64,000 bases of DNA from NCBI GenBank assembly GCA_964562455.1, contig CAZLTN010000001.1:62001-126000 (forward strand). Reading direction: 5' to 3'. The translations under genes and the position numbers were made by a program. The DNA is from Ravibacter sp964562455. GTDB taxonomy: Bacteria > Bacteroidota > Bacteroidia > Cytophagales > Spirosomataceae. Shown piece by piece: positions 17,648 through 26,511 of the stretch; position 1 is the first letter of the stretch, and every line of letters begins with the position of its first letter. The notes beneath the pieces were generated by a model, which saw only the letters and a list, made by a program, of their open reading frames with translations, had not been told where the DNA came from and made no database searches.

Positions 17648-17864
17648 ATTTTCATGATCGTCGCTTTTGTTGAATTCTAAAGTTCCGGACTTACCCGGCA
17701 GGAGGCAATACCGGGATCAGGGGTTTTTTCTTGCACGAAAAATACCTGGATGGAGGTAGTGCATCTATTGTCAGGAATACCTGAGTTTCTATTTCGATTG
17801 ACGATCATGAGGAAGCACCGGACAAAAATGATGGCGAGCCTGCGTACTCCGTACCAATGAAACA

Positions 17865-18183
17865 TTTTCCAGGAGCTACGAACTGGTCGATACGGCGGCG
17901 GAAGTGATACGCCGGATTACCCACAACATCGCCCCCGAGGTGCTCATGAAACTGGGTATTAGTACAGGCTGTACTGATACCTCTGCGCAGGTATCAGCGT
18001 CGGCGGATCGGTGCGTGTAAAAATGCAGGCATACGGCATGGAACAGCAGCTAAGCAAGGACACAGAAGTTAAACTACCTCAACGGCCGCATGACCGTCGA
18101 ATCGACCCTGCCGTCGGCACAACCGTCATGATCGACTTTACCCTAGAAAAACCTCTTATACCATGATAAAGCTGATCTTATGA
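17865..18183 (+). pseudogene. Remnant of a two-component system (sensor kinase 3' part plus response-regulator start)
   Basis: Three short frames together read as pieces of one kinase: SYELVDTAAEVIRRITHNI...EVLMKLG (17874-17966, the dimerisation/His region of LytS/NarL-type kinases), GGSVRVKMQAYGMEQQL (from about 18001), and NGRMTVES plus VGTTVMIDF (18080-18150), the usual end of the ATPase domain. The ATPase catalytic core is missing and frames shift between the pieces. The kinase end overlaps, by ATGA at 18163-18166, the beginning MIKLIL of a response regulator, which hits a stop at 18181. Both genes are therefore dead. This marks the left edge of a decayed region that goes on to 32.4 kb. 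Confidence 0.6.
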
Positions 18184-18193
18184 AATAGAGGAC

Positions 18194-18457
18194 TTGATTC
18201 CGGCAAAAGTATTCGCGTCTACTGTAGATCGTGTATTCAGAAATAGAATCTATTTTGAGGATTCCTTAATTGAAGAGGAGCCGATAGTTGATCAAGTCGA
18301 AAAGTGGGCAAATGATAATTCAATAACACTACCAACCGGTTGGAAAGTGGATATTGCCAGAGAATTGATTAACAATTTTGATAGAGCTATGAGAGACATC
18401 CCCGATAGTCTTCAAACACAATGGGTCTCTTTGTTCGAAACGTTTAATCGGAATTAA
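18194..18457 (+). CDS. Hypothetical protein, possibly truncated
   Basis: 87 aa if read from TTG at 18194; the frame is open from 18176 and has no ATG at its start. It is acidic with a few aromatic residues (NRIYFEDSL, ANDNSITLPTGWKVDI, WVSLFETFNRN), soluble, with no recognised family. It begins 11 nt after the dead response-regulator fragment, inside a decayed stretch, so it may be a gene cut at its 5' end. Another open frame in the same phase follows after two stop codons. Low confidence that it is functional. Confidence 0.3.
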   Translation: MIPAKVFASTVDRVFRNRIYFEDSLIEEEPIVDQVEKWANDNSITLPTGWKVDIARELINNFDRAMRDIPDSLQTQWVSLFETFNRN

Positions 18458-18463
18458 CGATAA

Positions 18464-18673
18464 ACCAAAATAATCTACAGTCCTATTAAAGCCCCCGCAG
18501 CCTGTTCAGAAAGCTATTGCGACTTTGGCAAAAATGGCATCCAGGTGGATGAGGGAGAGGGAACTGTTATCCTGGACTTTCTGTATCTTATGGCAAAGAA
18601 TCAAAAGCAGCCTGAAGAAGAAAAAGACATCGAAACCCTAGGAGGAAATCGAACTCTGAAAAAGGTGCTATAA
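18464..18673 (+). pseudogene. Start-less open frame, fragment of a small conserved-looking protein
   Basis: An open frame of 69 codons without a start reads SYCDFGKNGIQVDEGEGTVILDFLYLMAKNQKQ before an acidic-basic tail and TAA at 18671. The pattern 'GKNGIxVxExExxxILDFLYLMA' resembles short proteins often found near mobile elements and integrases in Bacteroidota, but I cannot name a family. Probably a remnant. The rest of 18458-19002 holds a terminator-like hairpin and a tRNA-like fragment, annotated separately, and no other gene that I can see. Confidence 0.25.
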
Positions 18674-18792
18674 AGAAGCTCTGAGGACGGTTTTTCAGAC
18701 GATCTCACAAGGCACCCTCAGAATTGAGTTTACAAAAATCGAACTCCAGAGGGTTAGAAGATAACAGTCTGGTTCACAGATTCTTATGGGCA

Positions 18793-18825
18793 TAAAAAAG
18801 GAGACAACCATTATCTGGTGTCTCC
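18793..18825 (-). terminator. Rho-independent terminator, minus strand
   Basis: Hairpin GGAGACACCA...TGGTTGTCTCC (18800-18825, one bulged base, 5-nt loop) is followed on the minus strand by a run of T (18794-18799). It could end transcripts from the helicase-fragment gene, 180 nt upstream on that strand, or once served the tRNA-like remnant at 18829-18865. Confidence 0.55.
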
Positions 18826-18828
18826 CTA

Positions 18829-18865
18829 GGTGCCTGAGGGGACTCCAGTCGAACACCTGATTCCG
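18829..18865 (-). other. tRNA 3'-end-like fragment
   Basis: On the minus strand the stretch contains GTTCGA and AGTCCCC, the T-arm signature of a tRNA, interrupted by CTGG, followed by TCAGGCACC and then the terminator hairpin. No matching 5' half or cloverleaf is present. It may be a decayed tRNA or an attachment-site remnant of an integrated element. The sequence differs from the tRNA-Arg at 32363-32434. Confidence 0.25.
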
Positions 18866-19002
18866 TTTTTGACTTTTCTGAATAAGATTAACCAACTGTA
18901 AATCAACTAGATAATTGCGTATTAATTTCGTTGGAGAAAAATACCAAAGCTCGTTTCGCTATTTCTTGACAATTTGTTTAACAATATAAATGCTGATACC
19001 TT

Positions 19003-20634
19003 TCACCACAACCGTTCCTCTAACGCGTCCTTCCATATCACAAACCCTCTTCTCTCGTCGGTATAGTCATGCACAACCCGGGAAAAGTTGTCAGGCTTAT
19101 TCTGTAAAAATATCTGCCGTCCTCCCATACGGATATCCGCTAATTGATCCTCTATTTGTGCAACACCTTGTTTCAAAGCATGAATATTTTTCGGAAAATG
19201 CCAGATGTAGGTAGCTTCCTCTGTATCCAGGGTCTCCATAATAATATGATACCCGGCTTCACCCGAAAGAAGAAACACGAAGGAGAAGGGACGTAATACA
19301 AAACGGATTTTTAAAATATTCCCTTCATGCAAGTTTGCCAGATACTCCAATTGCTTCCGATGACGATAAGTCCCTTTGCTGAGTACGTCGGCAAGTAACT
19401 CCTCACCTGATTCATATAAAGCCCCGCCACTACCCGACGGTATGTTCTGTTGTAGCTCACCTGTGACAGGTGCCTGTCGCTTTCCCTGAAACAAATTTTC
19501 TATAAACCGGAAACGAACCCCATCGATGGCCTCCCGGTTTATTTTTGACAACTGATCCGACTGTGCTGATATTGCAATCGGGCTTTTCGTGACATCCAAA
19601 ACAACCGTTACCTTAACGTTGATCGACTTAGTCTTCAGCAGCTTTTCAAAATAAGGTTTTAATACTTCAAACTCCGGTCGGATATTCAGGTTCTCTACTT
19701 CAAATATGATCTCTTCTGCACATTCGGGGATTCTATAAGTAAACCGGAAGCCGCCATATAGAAACTCCAGTTCTTCAATTTTTACCCTGATATTTCTTTC
19801 AAGAATTTCCTCGGAACTGCCTGGACTCCTGACTTGATTTTCGTCGGTCTCCGGGAGATCAAATAGGGATCTCTGCTTTTCGAGTTTGCGATAGTATACG
19901 TTCCGTTTCAGGAACATCCTGTTCAGGTACCCTATCTTTATATCTCTGTAGTCGTAAACAGTTGGGGAAACCTCCGATCGCTGTACCCTACCCATATACT
20001 GGATTAGTTTACCTTCAAACGAAAAAGGATAAACAAGAAATAAACAGTTCGCATTTTGGAGATCTGTCCCTTCTCCGAAAAACTGACCAGTCGTAATCAA
20101 TACCTGGTAGTTCCCTTCTTTCAATAGCTTCCACTTCGCTTGCCGGTTACTTTCTGAATCTTCACCACTGAGCGTAACTATTTCGCAGGAACGTTTCAAT
20201 AGCTGGGCCAGGCTTTCGATATGCTCTTTCCGTTCGGTTAATACCACTACCTTTTTGCCGCTGCCCGCTTCGTCCAGTATATCCTTTATTATCAATTTGT
20301 TCCGTTCCGAATCATGAACCAATATTTTGGAAAGCGTTTCAAAGCGATCTGTCTTCGGATCAAACGGTACTTCCAGGTCTGTATTTCGGATGACGATGAC
20401 CGGACGATTTGTGCCCGATATCGCTTCTGTAGGATTTTGAGTAAGCAGCTCCCCCAAATAGGTAAATATCAATTTGCCGTCGTTGTATTTCCGAAAAGGT
20501 GTAGCAGTTAATCCATACAGATACCGGGGGTTAAACCTGGCAATTGTATTCCGGAAGGTTTCTGCCGGTATGTGATGGCATTCATCTACGATAACCACCC
20601 CGAAAGCGCAGTACAGCTCCGGAATTCCCGGCAT
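19003..20634 (-). pseudogene. Superfamily 2 DEAD/DEAH helicase, 5'-truncated (no Walker A)
   Basis: 543 codons remain. The frame begins just before motif II (VVIVDECHH) and continues through motif III (LYGLTATPF), a helicase C domain with motif V (ITTGQFFGEGTDL) and motif VI (QYMGRVQRSE), and a C-terminal accessory region. Motif I (Walker A) and motif Ia, about 150-250 residues in relatives, are absent; the DNA upstream is instead a beta-helix secreted protein. Without ATP binding it cannot be an active helicase. Relatives with this C-terminal half include large defence or conflict helicases, some fused to a primase, but the missing half prevents a firm call. The first ATG (20634) is probably fortuitous. 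Confidence 0.7.
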
Positions 20635-21388
20635 AATTATCCAATATGGCTGAATTTCTTACCTCGGCCCGTGAATTCCCCAAATGGATCCCTCCTCCAA
20701 GTGTCGCTTTGTTTTTAGAAACAATCACCCTCTCAAATACATTATGGCCTTCCACCGAGGCAATGCCCCCGCCGGAGATACTCGCACTGTTCCGGGTTAC
20801 GATCAGGTTTCTGAAAACAGCCCACGAGTTGTTGCAATAAATTCCTCCGCCCACGAAAGCCACCACCAAGGTATTGTTTACGAAAATCTCACTATCGTCG
20901 GCGCCCGTTCCGCCTGTAACGGTAAATCCGTTGAGCTCAGCCGTGCTATTGACGCCCGCACTGATCACCACATGGTAGGCATTGTCGGTGCTGTCGCCAG
21001 GCACACCCAGATCGCCGCTCAGGATCGTTGTACGGGTCGCCCCGGTAGAATCTCTTTCTGTCAGGAGCTCTTCCCCGCCGGCAAATCCCTCGAAAATTTT
21101 CACACCGTCTCTCATCACAAAAGCATTATACCGGCTATCGGGATGGGCATCACTCATATCATCGGCTTTGCGGCGGGGGATATAGGTGCCTTGGGCCACC
21201 CATACCTCGTCACCCTCATCGGAGGCGTTGATCATTGCCTGCAAATCGCTGGAGGCGGTGGTCCAGCTCAGGCCATTGGCATTGATATCCCCGCCGTCAT
21301 CAGCAGCCTTTACATAACGGGTGGTCTGGGCGTGAAGGCAAGTGCAAAGAAATAGCAACAGTGCCGGGATAGTAGAAAAAAAGCGCAT
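20582..21388 (-). pseudogene. Secreted right-handed beta-helix protein, 3'-truncated
   Basis: 268 codons. A signal peptide (STIPALLLFLCTCLHAQ) leads into the common start TRYVKAADDGGDINANGLSW and a DLQAMIN block seen in Bacteroidota parallel beta-helix/polymorphic repeat proteins, then helix turns (ELNGFTVTGG, GGGIYCNNSW, SGGGIASVEG, GGGIHLGNS). Full-length relatives are much longer and usually end with a T9SS sorting domain. Here the protein passes at about 20640 into DNA that in another frame encodes the helicase, adds about 15 foreign residues and stops. Likely a deletion has joined the two genes. Confidence 0.65.
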
Positions 21389-21599
21389 GCGGCTAAGGGG
21401 TCAGGTTGATTTTTTGTTTCAAAAATAGGTATTAAGCACAAAACGGATTGTCAGCCTGGTTGCAGATTTTGTTACGGAGGTTGCAGCAGGGGAGATTTTG
21501 TCGCAACTTCTTTCGGTCTTCGGACGGTGTCATAGCTTCTTTGTCATCTGCAAAAAGCTCCAGGTTAATCCATTCCACAGTGGCTCAACATAAACCCAT

Positions 21600-24500
21600 C
21601 TACTCCTGCCCTATTCTGGCTCCTATAAAAGTATCGTACTTGTACATATTTGCTTTGTTTAGCAGATCTCTTATCTTCTTTTCCATATCCCGGTTCTTTC
21701 CCGAATTGATTTTCAAGCGCTCCAACGCAGCTCCGAAATGATATAAATTATCATTGTAGTCGTCCTCCAGGTAAACAAATTCTTTAATACGCTCCCCGTA
21801 AAAAGAACCCTCCTTATGAATTTGCCTTCCCGATCTGAAATACTGCAGCGCTATCTGGTAATCAGTTAGTGCATCGATAGTAATAAAATCCTGTGTACCA
21901 ATAAGCTGCTCCAATTTCTCTTCGAAATACTTCACTTCATAGTCGTCTCTATCAGATTTAACAAACTCCAGACACCTGGTTACATTTCGAGAGTAAAATC
22001 GCTCAAATAGTTCGGTCATCTTTCCTTCAGTTAAATAGGAAAAAATAAGTTTTCTGAAATGAAGAATCAATCGACAAAAATAAAATTGGGTGATCCAAAA
22101 TCCCGAATCGTGGTAAATCCGTCCAAAAAAAGAATGAGAAAGCAAATAGTTAGGAGTATAGGTCTGAAGTATTCGTTTCATCGTAGTAAGATTATATACA
22201 GAATTGATAACAAGGTTACAATAATCCTGAAGAAGTCCAGAATCTAACCTAACAGAAAAAAGCAGAATTTTATCAAGAACATCTTTACGCGATTTTTCTT
22301 TTTGATCATCTCTTACCTCCTGATCCAAAAAATCCGCTTTATTGATACTATATAGATTGAAATTGTAGATAAGTATCGTATTCAATATATCTCTATCGAC
22401 GGTCAAACTATTTTGTTCGTCTGCCGGAAAGAAACCTGACATATAGGATTTTAATATTTTATAGTTAATACGCGTATGAAGATTGAGTTCTAGCAGTCTG
22501 GTATTTTGAAAGCTAAATCCGTTAAAAGGTGATAAAAGCTTATATTCCTTTATGTTTCTAAATATATCCTCCAATCTCCTATAAGTACCACTCACGTCAA
22601 ATTCGTGATACTTAAAGCGCAATTGGGCAAATGCCAGGGTAGTCTCCTTTGTATCTGGATTATTAGAAAGGCTATTATATAAGTCTTGTGAATATTCGTG
22701 AGAAGTTCTTATTGTATCAATATCAAAATAATTTTTAACTCGAGCATTTTGGGGCCTGTCAGACGAATGACTGGTAAGACTGGAAAGCATAAGAATTCGT
22801 TTGATAAGGTTGTCTTCCAATTTACGAATAGTTTGCAAAGCATCTTGGCGAGGAAAGTCTACCAGTCTTAAGAAGGATATAATCTTCTGTAATTGATAGG
22901 TAGCACTCTGTCGCTCATTGACTTCGGCATAAAAAAATGAAGAAAGAGTGTAAATATTTACAAGTAATCTAGGATGAACAAGATCATTTTTACTTAAATC
23001 ACCTTTTAATAAAGCTATATTATTTAAATATGATACCAAATTTTCTTTAGCATTTTCCAGCTTATTCTCCATTTCTACCGTGTCTAAATAATCAAAACAA
23101 CCTATAGCGTCTTTAATATTCGCTTCTTTCGTATTTAATAATGGCAACAAATAATCTCCTATATGAGATAAAATATGAGCTATATTCCGAATACCCTTTT
23201 TATTAATATTATAAACTGCACCTCCCTTCGGGTTTTTGGAATCAATTAAGAATCTACACTCACTTAATAAATTAGCCAAATCATTTTCCTTACTTAAAAG
23301 TAGTACTTTGAGAGATAATTTATAATAAAAGAAAACTGTAAAAGACACACGAAAGTCAGTATCATTATTCCCAAATTTTGGAAATGCTTTTAATTCACCC
23401 AAAGTGTCTTCTAATATATCCCTACTATTTTCTTTATCAATTTTATCAATCCAATCTATCAACCCTTTAAAAAAATAAGGTACGCAGTAAGACTTCAGCT
23501 CCGCTACTGAAGGATTAGAAGTAATATCTTGTTTAATAGGTAATATAATATTTTTAAAATAAAGAATATTCCCAAGGCCTTTAAAAAAGGAAGCCAATAC
23601 CATTTCCCCACTATCTTTATCCTCCCTCTTCAACATACGGTTAATTCTTAAAAAACTCTTTATACTATTCTCAATTTTTTCAAAATTAATACCATCAAAT
23701 AGCTTTTCCTGCACTGACAGTAAAGCCAAATGAGCCTGCATAAGAAGAACAGTAATATCTTTGTAAATTAATTGATGTTTTTCCCTATTCTTTTCAAGAT
23801 GGTATGCACCATCTTCTATTACACTTGCATAGTTACCCAGCGCGATCTCATATGTTTTCAATTTCTCATAGCAGAGTCCCAGCTTAAGCTTTATGATAAT
23901 AAAGCTAATTAAATGATTAGGATAAGAAAGTCTATTGAGACTAATCATTTGCAAAGCATCCTGATAACACGCTACCGCCTCCTGGTATTCTTCATTTTGA
24001 AAATATACATCTCCCAGGATCCGGTAAAGAAATAGCACAGAAACAATTGGATTAGATTCTCTCAATAAGATACTTGCATTAGTAGAATGAGTTGTCCTTA
24101 ACTCATTTATTTTACTTAGTAGATAAGCCTTAACCGGGTATGTCTCATCATGGGTAAAGTTGAAAGCAGCCGATTCCTCTTCAAACAGTTTTGTTATATA
24201 AACGATCTCATTATGCACTCTATCATAAAACTTAAATTCAAAAAGGCCTATTTCTGTCGGCCGAATCAAGTTATGGCCCATAAATTCGATTAAACTATCT
24301 AAAAATGATCGCGAAACCGGAGTCCGATTGGTCGCCATTATTTCGGGAAATAATTCCAGATTTTGGTATGAAAAAGCAAATGGGTGAAACTTGATGAGAT
24401 TGTCCATTAGAAACGGTATAGAAACTAATGTATTGTCACTCGTTTCTCGTACTGAAATACTATTCATTGCCAAAAATGGCTGAAATAGATAATTAATAAA

Positions 24501-26363
24501 CCCAATTCTATATTGATTGGCAGTACTAAATAGCAGATAGTGTTGATTTTCTTCAAAAGTTGAAGACTCTCTGGCTCTGAAAATAATGTCTCTTCTCTCC
24601 TTAATTTTTTCGAAATCTCTCTTCTCCAGTTTAACTATATACTCTTCAAAAAGTTTAACGGCTTTTTTTGGTGATCCGTTACTACGGTAAAATAAGTATC
24701 CTAAAAAATTCTGAAGAGTAAAAATAATCTTTCTGGCTTCCGATTCATTTTCCGGATGTTTTGAGTAGAGAAACTTACAATATTCTTTAAAGAAATCATA
24801 CTCTCCACTCCTCTTCTTTAACTCCTCAATATTTTCGTTCGGCATTAATCTACTAACCAGGTAATACTCTATTAAACTCCCTATTTGCCATACAGTTTTA
24901 CCGTCCTCGCGCTTATCTTTTAAAAAGCTATCAACATAGATAATTTTATGAAAAATACTGCCTATAGACGATTGTCGATCAGAAATATCCGCCATAGCGG
25001 CGTCAAACATTTCTCTTCCCGCTATAAAAATAAATTTCGCATCTGCTTCGCTGACAAAGTATTTCATTGAAGCTAGTATATCTGTTACTTTTCTCCTTCT
25101 TTCGGTCTGATCATTTAATGTACTTTGCTTGCCATTTGACCCGGAATCCGTAGTGTACAAGAGGTCAATTTTATCCAATTCGTCGAAAACAAAAATGTAT
25201 CTTCTAAAATCTCTCAATTCTTTTAAAATTGAAATCAACTCATTTTCTATTTCTCGCGGGTTGGCAAGTGGGAAGACTTTATTGGTTTTACCAAAAAGAG
25301 CAGACAAAGATGAGGATAGAGCATTCTGAATTTGACTTTCTTTTGTAATTTGCGCGTAACATCTATCATGTAGATGCTTTAGTTTGTCAAGAATATCTTT
25401 TACGGGAATCCATTTGGGATTTCGAAAAAAACGGACTCGAGTAAGACAAAATATAACGATTAAGGAGACAGAGATAAAAATAGAGGATAAAAATAGAGAC
25501 TTAGTGAACCAAGTATAAATATTATTATCTTGACGAGTTAATATTTTAATTTTATTATAGAGTATTTTTAATTTCTCTATTGAAGGGGGATTCAAGAGTT
25601 CCTTAAAAGGAATATATTGAAAGTATAGACGTGTTAATATTGTTATAAATAATACAGAAATACCAATAAACACCCATCTTCCGTATAAATTTAGTGACCC
25701 CCACTTGTCAAAAGACCATATCGCTATCCAATTAAAAACAAACGAAGCTAGGGCAGAAAAGGTAAATATGCCGATAGCCCCCGACAATATATCTTTAACT
25801 TCAACCCTGATCGCTACTAACGTGAAAATCGTCAGTACGGTAATTATCAGCCACCATAGGCTCAGCATTATTCCATCATTGACTACCCTGGGGGTCCGCT
25901 TCTTAAGATGATCTAGTAGCTCATTTACAATACGCTTTAGGATATCGATATCCTTCAACTCGCTTTGAGCCAGGCTTATACTAAACTTCTTTATTTTGGG
26001 TCTTTTTTTCTTTATTGTTAGCCGTGAAATCGCTTTATACAAAAAGCCGGACTTCGTTTCTTTAGCAGGCTTTTTCTGCTCCTGTTCTAGCTGCGAAATG
26101 GCATTATTAACAAAACTGGTTTTCCCCATTCCCCGAAAGCCTGTAACGAGATAGACTCCCTTTCGTGATTCACTGTTGAGAACATCTACGAACGATCTTA
26201 ATATTTTTTCCCTTCCTATAAATTGGGGAATATATGCTTCAGAGTCCTTATCAGGCACATCGGGGTAATTGATGGATTCATGATAAAATTTATAGCCATC
26301 GGGTATTTCCAGATAAATTTTTTTTATTCGGGAATTTGAGGCGTAATCAAATTGGTCAGGCAT
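21600..26363 (-). CDS. Giant membrane-embedded P-loop NTPase with TPR-like tail (KAP/STAND-like)
   Basis: 1587 aa. After a short N-terminal segment comes FIGREKILRSF (sensor-like helix), Walker A GFRGMGKTS (75-83), then four membrane helices (about 166-185, 193-216, 230-246 and 287-308), and only afterwards Walker B YIFVFDELDKID (389-400). Membrane helices inserted between Walker A and B are the mark of KAP NTPases, a group that includes the phage-exclusion protein PifA. Beyond residue 550 lie long helical repeats with TPR-like units (LGDVYFQNEEYQEAVACYQDAL, LGLCYEKLKTYEIALGNY). Its DNA is visibly AT-rich compared with neighbours, a sign of transfer. The next gene, also a P-loop NTPase, lies 148 nt upstream on the same strand. 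A defence role is inferred from architecture and company. Confidence 0.72.
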   Translation of the reverse strand: MPDQFDYASNSRIKKIYLEIPDGYKFYHESINYPDVPDKDSEAYIPQFIGREKILRSFVDVLNSESRKGVYLVTGFRGMGKTSFVNNAISQLEQEQKKPAKETKSGFLYKAISRLTIKKKRPKIKKFSISLAQSELKDIDILKRIVNELLDHLKKRTPRVVNDGIMLSLWWLIITVLTIFTLVAIRVEVKDILSGAIGIFTFSALASFVFNWIAIWSFDKWGSLNLYGRWVFIGISVLFITILTRLYFQYIPFKELLNPPSIEKLKILYNKIKILTRQDNNIYTWFTKSLFLSSIFISVSLIVIFCLTRVRFFRNPKWIPVKDILDKLKHLHDRCYAQITKESQIQNALSSSLSALFGKTNKVFPLANPREIENELISILKELRDFRRYIFVFDELDKIDLLYTTDSGSNGKQSTLNDQTERRRKVTDILASMKYFVSEADAKFIFIAGREMFDAAMADISDRQSSIGSIFHKIIYVDSFLKDKREDGKTVWQIGSLIEYYLVSRLMPNENIEELKKRSGEYDFFKEYCKFLYSKHPENESEARKIIFTLQNFLGYLFYRSNGSPKKAVKLFEEYIVKLEKRDFEKIKERRDIIFRARESSTFEENQHYLLFSTANQYRIGFINYLFQPFLAMNSISVRETSDNTLVSIPFLMDNLIKFHPFAFSYQNLELFPEIMATNRTPVSRSFLDSLIEFMGHNLIRPTEIGLFEFKFYDRVHNEIVYITKLFEEESAAFNFTHDETYPVKAYLLSKINELRTTHSTNASILLRESNPIVSVLFLYRILGDVYFQNEEYQEAVACYQDALQMISLNRLSYPNHLISFIIIKLKLGLCYEKLKTYEIALGNYASVIEDGAYHLEKNREKHQLIYKDITVLLMQAHLALLSVQEKLFDGINFEKIENSIKSFLRINRMLKREDKDSGEMVLASFFKGLGNILYFKNIILPIKQDITSNPSVAELKSYCVPYFFKGLIDWIDKIDKENSRDILEDTLGELKAFPKFGNNDTDFRVSFTVFFYYKLSLKVLLLSKENDLANLLSECRFLIDSKNPKGGAVYNINKKGIRNIAHILSHIGDYLLPLLNTKEANIKDAIGCFDYLDTVEMENKLENAKENLVSYLNNIALLKGDLSKNDLVHPRLLVNIYTLSSFFYAEVNERQSATYQLQKIISFLRLVDFPRQDALQTIRKLEDNLIKRILMLSSLTSHSSDRPQNARVKNYFDIDTIRTSHEYSQDLYNSLSNNPDTKETTLAFAQLRFKYHEFDVSGTYRRLEDIFRNIKEYKLLSPFNGFSFQNTRLLELNLHTRINYKILKSYMSGFFPADEQNSLTVDRDILNTILIYNFNLYSINKADFLDQEVRDDQKEKSRKDVLDKILLFSVRLDSGLLQDYCNLVINSVYNLTTMKRILQTYTPNYLLSHSFFGRIYHDSGFWITQFYFCRLILHFRKLIFSYLTEGKMTELFERFYSRNVTRCLEFVKSDRDDYEVKYFEEKLEQLIGTQDFITIDALTDYQIALQYFRSGRQIHKEGSFYGERIKEFVYLEDDYNDNLYHFGAALERLKINSGKNRDMEKKIRDLLNKANMYKYDTFIGARIGQE

Positions 26364-26511
26364 AAAGATTAAGGTAGGGTGATAGTTAAATTATTTTTCT
26401 TTAACTATAGTAAAAGGATGCACTTTCGAAAAACTACTATGGCTACAGAAACTAGGCCTCTCCAAAAGACAACTAAATTACTCTCTCAATAGTCTGCTTT
26501 TTTACAATCAC

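Noticed and set aside
17677..17865. 62-codon minus-strand frame upstream of the T9SS gene
   Set aside because: No family features, and it overlaps the two-component remnant; treated as chance.
18464..18673. Genuine small gene
   Set aside because: No start codon in frame and it lies in decayed DNA; listed only as a fragment.
19003..20634. Active helicase starting at the ATG 20634
   Set aside because: Walker A and motif Ia are missing; the ATG lies just before motif II and upstream DNA belongs to another gene.
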